This document shows, piece after piece, positions 15,821 through 23,232 of a DNA stretch of 39,201 nucleotides. The notes below the pieces were generated by a model. That model did no database searches and was not told the origin of the DNA. It worked only from the letters and a program-made list of their open reading frames with translations. Origin of the DNA: Clostridia bacterium (GTDB lineage Bacteria; Bacillota; Clostridia; Oscillospirales; Acutalibacteraceae); NCBI GenBank assembly GCA_900766585.1, contig CAAFVV010000013.1, forward strand, positions 1-39,201. The letters run 5' to 3'. Numbering within the stretch: the stretch's first letter is position 1; every line of letters begins with the position of its first letter. The position numbers and the translations under genes are program-made.

Positions 15821-15848
15821 ATTATAACACACCCGTGCCGGTTTTCAA
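15821..15848 (-). promoter_or_regulatory. Sigma-A promoter of the sigma factor-serpin operon
   Basis: On the minus strand TTGAAA (15843-15848), 16 bp, TATAAT (15821-15826). About 100 nt of leader precede the start codon. I see no obvious ECF-type (GAAC-N16-CGTC-like) autoregulatory site. Confidence 0.7.
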
Positions 15849-15872
15849 GGGCTTGCAGGAGCAAAACAGGGG

Positions 15873-15901
15873 TTGCAATACCGCCGGGAATATGGTATAC
15901 T
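15873..15901 (+). promoter_or_regulatory. Sigma-A promoter of guaB with structured leader
   Basis: TTGCAA (15873-15878), 17 bp, TATACT (15896-15901). The roughly 140-nt leader to 16048 can form small hairpins (GGAGAAAA with TTTTCCCTCC around 15931-15955; GCTTTT with AAAAGC around 15971-15987), but I recognise no riboswitch and no T-run terminator. Confidence 0.65.
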
Positions 15902-16048
15902 GATGGATAATTTATTTCAGGCGATACAGGCGGAGAAAAACCGGCTTTTCCCTCCAAAAAAGCGGACAGCGCTTTTCTTTTAAAAGCCGCTGTTCCCTGT
16001 CTGTACTGCCTGTCCACCCGACGCCGAACAGAAAGAGAGGAAATGCGT

Positions 16049-17521
16049 ATGGTCAACGTCAATGCCGGAGAAAAATTTGTCAAAGAGGGACTGACCTTTG
16101 ATGATGTGTTGCTGATCCCCGCCGAATCCGATGTGCTGCCCCGGGATGTAGATGTCTCCACCAAGCTGACAGCCGCCATAAAGCTCAATATTCCGCTGAT
16201 GACCGCGGCCATGGACACCGTCACCGAAGCCCGCATGGCGATCGCCATCGCCCGTGAGGGCGGCATCGGCGTCATCCACAAGAACATGAGCATTGAAGCG
16301 CAGGCGGATGAGGTCGACCGCGTCAAGCGCTCGGAAAACGGCGTCATCACCAACCCGTTTTTCCTCTCGCCGGATCATACCGTGGCGGACGCGGACGAGC
16401 TGATGGGCAAATACCGCATCTCCGGCGTGCCGGTCTGCGAAAACGGCAAGCTCGTCGGTATACTGACCAACCGCGACATGCGGTTTCTCACCGACTACAC
16501 GCAGAAGATCGGCGAGGTCATGACCAAGGATAACCTCGTCACCGCGCCGGTCGGCACCACACTTGAGCAGGCGCGCGCCATTTTAGCACGCCACCGCATC
16601 GAAAAGCTCCCCATCGTGGACGAAAGCGGGATGTTGCGCGGGCTGATTACCATTAAGGATATCCAGAAAGCGGTCAAATACCCGAACTCCGCCCGCGACG
16701 CTGCGGGGCGGCTGCTCTGCGCCGCCGCGCTCGGCGCGACGGGCGACGTGCTCGAGCGTGCCGCCGCACTGGCAAAAGCCGGTGTCGACGTGTTTGTGCT
16801 CGACTCCGCGCACGGCCACAGCCAGAACTATATCCGCGCGGTGGAAAAGGTCAAAGTCGCTTTCCCGCAGGTCTCGCTGATCGCCGGCAACGTCGCCACG
16901 GGTGAAGCCACCCGCGCGCTGATCGCTGCGGGCGCGGACGCCGTCAAGGTCGGCATCGGCCCCGGCTCCATCTGCACCACCCGCATTGTTGCCGGTATCG
17001 GCGTCCCGCAGATTACCGCCATCTATGACGCCGCCTGCGCCGCCGCGCCCTACGGCATCCCCGTGATCGCCGACGGCGGCATCCAGTATTCCGGCGATAT
17101 GGTCAAGGCGCTCGCCGCCGGTGCCAACACCGTCATGGTCGGCTCGCTCGTCGCGGGCTGTGAGGAGTCGCCCGGCGACTCCGAACTGTACCAGGGCCGC
17201 CAGTTCAAGGTCTACCGCGGCATGGGCAGTCTCGGCGCCATGGCCAACGGCAGCCGCGACCGCTATTTCCAGGAGAACCAGAAAAAGCTCGTTCCCGAAG
17301 GCGTCGAGGGGCGCGTACCGTATAAGGGCGCGCTGTCCGAGACGGTGTATCAGATGATGGGCGGTCTGCGCTCCGGCATGGGCTACTGCGGCTGCCGCAC
17401 CATTGCGGATCTGCAGCAAAACGGCCGCTTTGTCCGCATCACCAACGCCGGTCTCAAGGAGAGCCATCCCCACGACATCTCCATCACCAAGGAAGCGCCG
17501 AACTACTCGACCGGTCACTGA
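16049..17521 (+). CDS. guaB: Inosine-5'-monophosphate dehydrogenase
   Basis: Oxidises IMP to XMP, the first committed step to guanine nucleotides. The 490 residues form a TIM barrel interrupted by two CBS domains (about 95-205; MGKYRISGVPVCENGKLVGI and ARHRIEKLPIVDESGMLRGL). The catalytic loop is GIGPGSICTTRIV with Cys309; DSAHGHS, GMGSLGAM and a flap region with RVPYKGAL also match. The start at 16049 gives AGAGAGG an 8-nt spacing; the ATG at 16043 leaves only 2 nt. It is followed after 82 nt by a methyltransferase gene with its own ribosome binding site. Confidence 0.97.
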   Translation: MVNVNAGEKFVKEGLTFDDVLLIPAESDVLPRDVDVSTKLTAAIKLNIPLMTAAMDTVTEARMAIAIAREGGIGVIHKNMSIEAQADEVDRVKRSENGVITNPFFLSPDHTVADADELMGKYRISGVPVCENGKLVGILTNRDMRFLTDYTQKIGEVMTKDNLVTAPVGTTLEQARAILARHRIEKLPIVDESGMLRGLITIKDIQKAVKYPNSARDAAGRLLCAAALGATGDVLERAAALAKAGVDVFVLDSAHGHSQNYIRAVEKVKVAFPQVSLIAGNVATGEATRALIAAGADAVKVGIGPGSICTTRIVAGIGVPQITAIYDAACAAAPYGIPVIADGGIQYSGDMVKALAAGANTVMVGSLVAGCEESPGDSELYQGRQFKVYRGMGSLGAMANGSRDRYFQENQKKLVPEGVEGRVPYKGALSETVYQMMGGLRSGMGYCGCRTIADLQQNGRFVRITNAGLKESHPHDISITKEAPNYSTGH

Positions 17522-17536
17522 TTTTTGCCCTGTTTC

Positions 17537-17569
17537 CCGGCTCATGTCCCGTCTGCGGATATGAGCCGG
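17537..17569 (+). terminator. Weak hairpin after guaB
   Basis: CCGGCTCAT (17537-17545) pairs with ATGAGCCGG (17561-17569). There is no T-run after it, so read-through into the next gene is plausible. Confidence 0.35.
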
Positions 17570-17603
17570 TCGCCTTACATTGCCCGAAAAGGAGGACGCC
17601 CGC

Positions 17604-18989
17604 ATGGAGCTGCCGCAGGAATTTCGCCGCCGGATGGAGGCGCTGCTCGGCGCGGAATATCCCGCGTTTGAAGCGGCGCTTTGCGCCCCGCTGACCGTCC
17701 GCGGTCTGCGGGTCAACACGCAAAAGCTGTCCTTGGAGGCATTTGCCGCCCGCTTCCCCGTCCCGGCCGAGCCTGTGCCGTTTTGCCGCGAGGGCTTTTC
17801 GGTCCCCGCCTCCTTTATCGCCGGGACAGACCCGTGGCATCATGCGGGCGCCTACTATATGCAGGAGCCGTCCGCCATGTCTGCCGTGACGGTGCTGGCG
17901 CCGCGCCCGGGTGAACGGGTGCTGGACCTGTGCGCCGCGCCGGGCGGAAAATCAACGCAGATCGCCGCCGCCCTGAGCGGCGACGGGCTGCTCTGGTGCA
18001 ATGAATTCGTGCGCGGGCGCGCCTCGGCGCTGATGCAGAATCTGGAGCGCTGCGGCGTGACAAACGCCGTCGTCACCTCCATGGACACTGCGCCGCTCTG
18101 CGAGCGGCTCGCGGGGCAGTTTGACGCCGTGCTGGCGGATGTGCCCTGCTCCGGCGAGGGCATGTTCCGCAAGGAGCCGGAGGCGCTCCCGCTGTGGAGC
18201 ACCGACAACATCGCCCTGTGCGCCGCGCGCGGTCACGCCATCCTTGCCGCTGCCGCCAAAGCCGTGCGCCCCGGCGGACGGCTTGTCTACTCCACCTGCA
18301 CCTATGCGCCGGAGGAAAACGAGGGGCAGATTCTGCGGTTTCTGCGGGAAAACCCCGACTTCACGCTTGTCCCCGCAGGCGTCGCGTTCGGCCGCCCCGC
18401 CTTCACGGCGGCGCAGCTTATCTCCCTGCTGCCGGACGCGGACGATCACGGCATTCCGCTGCAAAACGCCCGCCGTATCCTGCCGAACGACGGCGGCGAG
18501 GGGCATTTTATTGCACTTTTGCAGCGCAGCGGCAGCGAAGCACCCGCTTTATCCGCGCCGGTGCGCGAAAAGGCGGACGCCAATGCCGATGCCTGCCGCG
18601 CGCTGATGGCAGACTGCTTTTTCGAGCCGCCCGCCGGCCGCCCCCGCACCGTCGGGGATACTGTGCGGCTGCTGCCCGACACGCTGCCGAATACGTCGGG
18701 GCTGTATCTGCTTTTTGCCGGCGTCGCCGCCGCGACCGTCTGCCGCGGCAGGCTTGAGCCGTGCCACGCCGTATTCACGGCGATGCCGCCGGACAACTGC
18801 CGCCGCGTGCTGTCCCTCACACGGGATGACCCCCGCACCGCCGCCTTTCTGCGCGGCGAAAGCGTGGATGCGCCGTCGCTGTCCGGCTGGACTGCCGTCG
18901 CCGTGGACGGCGTCGTTACCGGTTTTGGCAAAGCGGGCGGCGGCGTGCTGAAAAACCGCTACCCCAAGGCGCTGCGTCTGCGCAGCTGA
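17604..18989 (+). CDS. rRNA (cytosine-C5) methyltransferase, RsmF/YebU-like (NOL1/NOP2/Sun family)
   Basis: An SAM-dependent RNA m5C methyltransferase of 461 residues. The N-terminal part has the RsmF-type RNA-binding segment (RGLRVNTQKLS). The SAM motif is LDLCAAPGGKSTQ (about 110-125), motif IV is DVPCSGEGMFRKEP with one catalytic Cys, and STCTYAPEENEGQI holds the second. The C-terminal third fits the PUA-like extension of RsmF-type enzymes. The exact rRNA position is not deducible, so no gene symbol is given. The start at 17604 follows AAGGAGG by 8 nt. It is cotranscribed with the downstream TetR gene, 25 nt away. Confidence 0.9.
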   Translation: MELPQEFRRRMEALLGAEYPAFEAALCAPLTVRGLRVNTQKLSLEAFAARFPVPAEPVPFCREGFSVPASFIAGTDPWHHAGAYYMQEPSAMSAVTVLAPRPGERVLDLCAAPGGKSTQIAAALSGDGLLWCNEFVRGRASALMQNLERCGVTNAVVTSMDTAPLCERLAGQFDAVLADVPCSGEGMFRKEPEALPLWSTDNIALCAARGHAILAAAAKAVRPGGRLVYSTCTYAPEENEGQILRFLRENPDFTLVPAGVAFGRPAFTAAQLISLLPDADDHGIPLQNARRILPNDGGEGHFIALLQRSGSEAPALSAPVREKADANADACRALMADCFFEPPAGRPRTVGDTVRLLPDTLPNTSGLYLLFAGVAAATVCRGRLEPCHAVFTAMPPDNCRRVLSLTRDDPRTAAFLRGESVDAPSLSGWTAVAVDGVVTGFGKAGGGVLKNRYPKALRLRS

Positions 18990-19014
18990 ACAACCGCCGA
19001 AAGGAGCTTGCCCG

Positions 19015-19578
19015 ATGGACACCGAACAGGAGCTGACCTCTGTGCGGGAGCAGCTGCTCAACGCCGGACTGGCGGAGCTGGAGGCGCACGGCGTCGGGGA
19101 TTTTTCCCTGCGGCGCGTCGCGGCGGCATGCGACCTCTCCTGCGCCGCGCCCTACCGCCATTTCAAGGATAAGGAAACGCTGATCAACGCCGTGCTGACC
19201 CATATCCAAAGCCAGCTGCGGCTGCTGCTCGCGCAGATCGCCGCCGTCTACCCGAACGACCCCCGCCGTCAACTGACGGAAAGCTGCCTTGCCTATATCC
19301 GCTTCTGCCGGGCCACGCCGCATGCCCGCGCCGTGATCGACCTCGCCGACGGCACGCTGCCGCTTTTGGATACCGTCGCCGCGCTGCTGCCGCGCTGTGC
19401 GCCGTCAGCAGCGCCCGAACGGCTGCGGGAGCAGGCACTCGTGCTGCGCTCGCTGACCTACGGCGCGGTGCGGCTGCTGGAATCCGGCGAGCTGCCCGCC
19501 GCCGATGCGGTACAGGAGCGCATCCGCGCCCGCATTCTGCGGGAGATCGACGCGCTGGATCAAGCGCCCGTCGACTGA
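19015..19578 (+). CDS. TetR-family transcriptional regulator
   Basis: 187 residues: an N-terminal helix-turn-helix (about 10-55; FSLRRVAAACDLSCAAPYRHF, then KDKETLINAVL) and an all-helical ligand/dimer domain (about 60-187). TetR proteins usually repress nearby transport or metabolic genes in response to small molecules; no obvious target is next to it and no palindrome was found upstream, so its regulon is unknown. AAGGAG lies about 9 nt before the start. Its last 19 nt overlap the 3' end of the convergent deacetylase gene. Confidence 0.9.
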   Translation: MDTEQELTSVREQLLNAGLAELEAHGVGDFSLRRVAAACDLSCAAPYRHFKDKETLINAVLTHIQSQLRLLLAQIAAVYPNDPRRQLTESCLAYIRFCRATPHARAVIDLADGTLPLLDTVAALLPRCAPSAAPERLREQALVLRSLTYGAVRLLESGELPAADAVQERIRARILREIDALDQAPVD

Positions 19579-20375
19579 GCAGAGAGATCGGTCAGCTTGC
19601 CGAAGCGATAGCCCATCTCCTCAAAGCGGGCCAGCAGCTCATCCAATATCTGCGCATTGGTTGCCGAGGTGCTGTGCAGCAGGATGATCGCCCCGTTATG
19701 CACGCGCGGCAGGAGCTTCGCAAATGCCTGCTCCTTTGTCGGCTGGTTGTCTACATACCAGTCCACATAGGCAAGGCTCCAGAAATAGGTACGGTAGCCG
19801 AGCTGCTGCGCCATCTTCAGATTCTGCTCGCTGTATTTGCCTTGCGGCGGACGGTAGAGCCGCGGCATCGGCTGACCGACCGTTTTTTCGTAAGCCTGCT
19901 CGACCGCCGTCATTTCCGCCTGAAACGACGGCATATCGCCGATCTTGGACATGTCGTAATGATGATAGGTGTGGTTGCCGACCAGATGCCCCTCCTCCGC
20001 CATGCGGCGCAGAAGCTCCGGCGCCGTCTCGATATAATGCCCCACCACAAAAAATGTCGCTGGGGCGTTATGCTTTTTCAGCGTGTCCAGAATCTGCGCC
20101 GTATAGCCGTTTTCGTATCCCGCGTCAAAGGTCAGATACAGCACCTTCTGCGTTGTGTCGCCGATATAAAACGCATCATATGCCGCCAGCGCCTGCGCGC
20201 TGACGTTGCCTACCGGCGGCTGCCCCTCCTTTTGAAAGCTCAGCCCCCAATTGCCGGCGGACGTCGCCGCAGTGATCGGCTCAAGCGTCAGGATCACCGC
20301 CGTCAGTGCCAGCGCCGCCAGCCCCAGTGCCGCCACCACGCGGCCGGGGCGAAACCGGACTATCCATGTATGCAT
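19560..20375 (-). CDS. pdaA: Polysaccharide deacetylase, PdaA-like (spore cortex muramic delta-lactam synthesis)
   Basis: Removes N-acetyl from muramic acid so that muramic-delta-lactam can form in spore cortex (PdaA family knowledge). The 271 residues have an N-terminal signal anchor (about 11-33), then the NodB domain: LTFDAGYENGYTAQILDTLK (motif 1), GNHTYHHYDMSK (motif 2), LYRPPQGKYSEQ (motif 3), YFWSLAYVDWYVDNQPTK (motif 4) and GAIILLHSTSATNAQILDEL (motif 5). GYENGYT and the DW segment are PdaA-specific rather than generic chitin-deacetylase features. The start at 20375 (MHTWIV) follows GGGGAGG by about 8 nt; the longer open frame upstream is spurious. It implies a spore former. No clear sporulation promoter was recognised. 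Confidence 0.9.
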   Translation of the reverse strand: MHTWIVRFRPGRVVAALGLAALALTAVILTLEPITAATSAGNWGLSFQKEGQPPVGNVSAQALAAYDAFYIGDTTQKVLYLTFDAGYENGYTAQILDTLKKHNAPATFFVVGHYIETAPELLRRMAEEGHLVGNHTYHHYDMSKIGDMPSFQAEMTAVEQAYEKTVGQPMPRLYRPPQGKYSEQNLKMAQQLGYRTYFWSLAYVDWYVDNQPTKEQAFAKLLPRVHNGAIILLHSTSATNAQILDELLARFEEMGYRFGKLTDLSAQSTGA

Positions 20376-20504
20376 GTTGCATCCCTCCCCTGCCACTCTA
20401 TGCGCAACATTCCGCATTTTTCCCGAAAGCCGAAAAATTTTCCCGTCCGTGCCTAAACCGCCGGATCGGCTCCCATACTTTCCAAAAAGAAAGGATGATC
20501 CCGC

Positions 20505-20942
20505 ATGAAAATCACCGCTTTTGCCGCTGCTGCCGCGCTGTGCGCACTCACTCTGTCCGCCTGCGTCGCCGAACCGGCAGAGGAGAGCCGCGCCGACAGC
20601 GCCGCTCCCACCACTGCCGTCACCTCTGCCGCGACCACGCCGACTACGACTGCCGCCGTCTATCCCACGGTCGGCTACTGCGTGGCTGACCCGTCCATGT
20701 ACGTCCGCAGTCAGCCCGCGCCGTATGCGGAGGTCATCGGCGGTCTCGCCTACGGCGAGGAGGTCTCCATCGTCGGCAAGGAGGGCGACTGGTACAAGAT
20801 CGCGTTTAAGGACGATTTCGCCTATGTGAGCGCCCAGTATATCCTCGGCGAGCTGCCCGCCCCCACCGCCGACCCGGCAGCCACGGCCGGAACAACAGCG
20901 GAAACCTCTGCCGCCCCCACCGAAACGACCGCGGCGGACTGA
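20505..20942 (+). CDS. SH3-domain lipoprotein
   Basis: 145 residues: signal peptide with lipobox LSAC (Cys20), an Ala/Thr/Ser-rich linker (about 22-55), a bacterial SH3 domain (about 58-115; VADPSMYVRSQPAPYAEVIG, then GEEVSIVGKEGDWYKIAFKD and FAYVSAQYILGE) and a low-complexity Thr/Ala tail. Such domains bind peptidoglycan stems, so a cell-wall attached role is likely. It is divergent from pdaA and upstream of sleL, in a stretch of wall and spore genes, but has its own terminator. Confidence 0.85.
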   Translation: MKITAFAAAAALCALTLSACVAEPAEESRADSAAPTTAVTSAATTPTTTAAVYPTVGYCVADPSMYVRSQPAPYAEVIGGLAYGEEVSIVGKEGDWYKIAFKDDFAYVSAQYILGELPAPTADPAATAGTTAETSAAPTETTAAD

Positions 20943-20958
20943 TCCCCGCCTGCCCCCG

Positions 20959-20988
20959 GACGCCTGCCTGACGCAGGCGTCTTTTTTT
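20959..20988 (+). terminator. Terminator of the SH3 lipoprotein gene
   Basis: GACGCCTGC (20959-20967), 5-nt loop, GCAGGCGTC (20973-20981) and seven T residues: a textbook intrinsic terminator. Confidence 0.95.
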
Positions 20989-21048
20989 GCTCCTTTTTGC
21001 ATAGGATGGCACACAAAGATAACCTATCGGAAAGGATGCGATCCTGCT

Positions 21049-22332
21049 ATGACGATCCATGTGGTCTCGCCCGGCGATACGCTGACCTCGGTCGCGGGGG
21101 CGGCGGGAATATCGGTGGAAAAGCTCGCCGCCGACAACGGCCTTGCCCCGACGGCAGCGCTTGCCGTCGGTCAGGCACTGCTGATCCTCGTCCCCGCAGA
21201 AAGCTATACTGTCCGCGCAGGCGACACGCTTGCCGCCGTTTCCCGCCAGACCGGTGTGCCATTAAACGAGCTGTGGCAGAACAACCCGCAGCTAAACGGC
21301 AGCACCGACCTGCACCCCGGCGATGTGCTCGCCGTCCGCTACCCCGACCCACCGCAGGAGGCACTGACGGTCAGCGGCTATGCCTATCCCTTTATCGACC
21401 GCACGCTTCTGCGCCGCACACTGCCCTATCTGACATGGCTGACCGTGTTCACCTACGGCTTCACGCCGGAGGGCGAGCTGATCCAGCCGGACGACGCCGA
21501 GATCGTGGCGATCGCGCGGGAATACGGCGTCGCGCCGGTGCTGCTGCTCTCGACGCTGACGGACGAGGGCACGTTCAGCAACGAGCTGGCGTCCGCGCTG
21601 CTGCGCGACCCCGCTTTGCAGGATCAGCTGCTGACCCGCCTCCTCGCGGTCATGCTCGAAAAGGGCTACCGCGGCATGGACATCGACTTTGAATATGTGC
21701 TGCCGCAGGACGCCGACGCCTACGCCCGCTTTGTACAGACCGCCGCTGACCGTCTGCGGGACGCGGGATATTTCACCGTCGTGTCGCTCGCGCCGAAAAC
21801 CAGCGCCGACCAGCCGGGGCTTCTCTATGAGGCGCACGACTATGCGGTGCTCGGCGCTGCCGCCGACTACGCCTTTCTGATGACCTACGAATGGGGCTAC
21901 ACCTACGGCCCCGCCATGGCGGTCGCGCCGCTCAACAAGGTCGAACAGGTGCTGTCCTACGCCGTCACCGCGGTCGCGCCCGACAAGCTGCTGATGGGCA
22001 TCCCGAACTACGCCTATGATTTCACGCTCCCCTTTGTCGCAGGCGAATCGCGCGCCCGCTCGCTCGGCAATCTTGCCGCCGCGGAGCTGGCCGTCGAAAA
22101 AGGGGCGGATATCCTGTTCGACCCGGTCGCCAAGGCACCGTTTTTCCGCTATACGGGCGAGGACGGCGCGGTCCACGAGGTGTGGTTTGAGGACGCCCGC
22201 AGCGTCGATGCCTCGCTGTCCCTGCTGCGGCAGTTCGTCCTCACCGGCGCGGGCTACTGGAACATCATGCGCTGGTTCCCGCAAAACTGGCTCATTTTAA
22301 GCCGCAAATTCCGGATTTTAAAGACATTTTAA
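21049..22332 (+). CDS. sleL: LysM plus glycoside hydrolase family 18 protein, SleL/YaaH-like spore cortex glucosaminidase
   Basis: 427 residues: two LysM domains at the N terminus (about 2-47, IHVVSPGDTLTSVAGAAGIS; about 50-98, YTVRAGDTLAAVSRQTGVP) and a GH18 domain (about 105-420) with the catalytic DxDxE in GMDIDFEYV, as well as LMTYEWGYTYGPAMAVAPL, GIPNYAYDF and a C-terminal GYWNIMRWFPQNWLIL. This layout matches cortex-fragment lytic N-acetylglucosaminidases that act on spore peptidoglycan in germination. No signal peptide is present, as in SleL, which fits assembly from the mother cell. The start at 21049 follows AAAGGATG about 10 nt upstream. The gene symbol is by domain match. Confidence 0.88.
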   Translation: MTIHVVSPGDTLTSVAGAAGISVEKLAADNGLAPTAALAVGQALLILVPAESYTVRAGDTLAAVSRQTGVPLNELWQNNPQLNGSTDLHPGDVLAVRYPDPPQEALTVSGYAYPFIDRTLLRRTLPYLTWLTVFTYGFTPEGELIQPDDAEIVAIAREYGVAPVLLLSTLTDEGTFSNELASALLRDPALQDQLLTRLLAVMLEKGYRGMDIDFEYVLPQDADAYARFVQTAADRLRDAGYFTVVSLAPKTSADQPGLLYEAHDYAVLGAAADYAFLMTYEWGYTYGPAMAVAPLNKVEQVLSYAVTAVAPDKLLMGIPNYAYDFTLPFVAGESRARSLGNLAAAELAVEKGADILFDPVAKAPFFRYTGEDGAVHEVWFEDARSVDASLSLLRQFVLTGAGYWNIMRWFPQNWLILSRKFRILKTF

Positions 22333-22353
22333 GACATTTTTTCGGGAAATCGG

Positions 22354-22382
22354 TTGCATTTTCCATCCCCGTTTGCTAGAAT
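22354..22382 (+). promoter_or_regulatory. Sigma-A promoter of the membrane-anchored protein gene
   Basis: TTGCAT (22354-22359), 17 bp, TAGAAT (22377-22382). A short direct repeat AAGACATTTT (twice, about 22321-22340) lies just upstream, at the 3' end of the preceding gene. Confidence 0.7.
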
Positions 22383-22416
22383 ACAAGGGATAAAAAACAG
22401 GCAGGAGGCACAAACC

Positions 22417-23124
22417 ATGGCATCCTATGTCCAGCTCGGGCAGAGCGGCAAGGTCTATCGCGATCCGCCGCCAAAAAAGCCCCCGAAAAAGAAAAAAAGC
22501 AACACGCAGTTTGCGTATATCCTGATCGCCCTCATTCTCGTGCTCGGCATCGGTGCCATGGCGGGAACCATGATCTGGCTCACCACCGGCGGTACCGCAC
22601 CGGCAAACAGCGAGTTATCCATCGACGTGCGCCCGTCCGGCACCCACACCACCGCCGCCCGTCCGGCTGTGCCCGACCGCTCCGACGGCGGCGCTGCACC
22701 GGCAGACAGCAGCAGCCAGACCGCGCCGCGCACCACCTCCGCCCCCACCGTGCACTACGTCAAGGGTACCAGCGGCTCCTTTGCGGGCAGCGACGACTAC
22801 AAGGTCAAGCTGATCGCGGAATACGGGCTGGTCAAGGCGGACGACGGCAGCGAAAAGCTCGATCTGCGGGTGTATCTGCAGTCATTCTCCCTCGCGCTCG
22901 GCGAAAGCCGCGGCACGATCACGGCAAACGGCAAAAGCATCGCCTTCCGCACCGACAAACTCACGCTCGACCAGAACAGCCGGCAAAAAACGCTGCTGAC
23001 CGAGCAGCTGCTCGATGTCACCCAAAAGGAGATCACGGTGGACATCAGCTGGCACATGGGCATCACCTATTCCGGCGTTTCCGTCGACGATCTGACCGTC
23101 TCCGGCGTTATCACTTTACCCTGA
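22417..23124 (+). CDS. Membrane-anchored protein of unknown function
   Basis: 235 residues: a Lys/Pro-rich cytoplasmic segment (about 15-30; PPPKKPPKKKKS), one membrane helix (about 35-58), an Ala/Thr/Ser/Pro-rich linker (about 60-115) and a beta-rich extracytoplasmic domain (about 120-235; DYKVKLIAEYGLVKADDGSE, LRVYLQSFSLALGESRGTIT). No enzyme motif is seen. The start at 22417 follows AGGAGG by 8 nt; a longer in-frame start overlaps the promoter. The layout resembles the protein at 32234-32944, but the sequences do not clearly match. It has its own promoter and a terminator. Confidence 0.75.
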   Translation: MASYVQLGQSGKVYRDPPPKKPPKKKKSNTQFAYILIALILVLGIGAMAGTMIWLTTGGTAPANSELSIDVRPSGTHTTAARPAVPDRSDGGAAPADSSSQTAPRTTSAPTVHYVKGTSGSFAGSDDYKVKLIAEYGLVKADDGSEKLDLRVYLQSFSLALGESRGTITANGKSIAFRTDKLTLDQNSRQKTLLTEQLLDVTQKEITVDISWHMGITYSGVSVDDLTVSGVITLP

Positions 23125-23145
23125 GCCGGTTTTCACACACAAAAC

Positions 23146-23183
23146 ACGCCCCCGCACCCGAAACTGATCGGGCGCGGGGGCGT
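23146..23183. terminator. Bidirectional hairpin between two convergent genes
   Basis: ACGCCCCCGC (23146-23155) pairs with GCGGGGGCGT (23174-23183), with further C/G pairs in the loop. On the minus strand GTTTTG follows, so it may end both flanking transcripts. Confidence 0.75.
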
Positions 23184-23232
23184 ATCGTTTGGTTTTATGC
23201 CTGCTGCGGCGCTTTTCGCGGGAACAGGCGGG

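Noticed and set aside
15902..16048. Riboswitch in the guaB leader
   Set aside because: Small hairpins can form, but no known purine or other aptamer core and no regulated terminator could be recognised.
20376..21014. N-terminal extension of pdaA to 21014
   Set aside because: It would run antisense through the SH3 lipoprotein gene and its terminator. Signal anchor and ribosome binding site fix the start at 20375.
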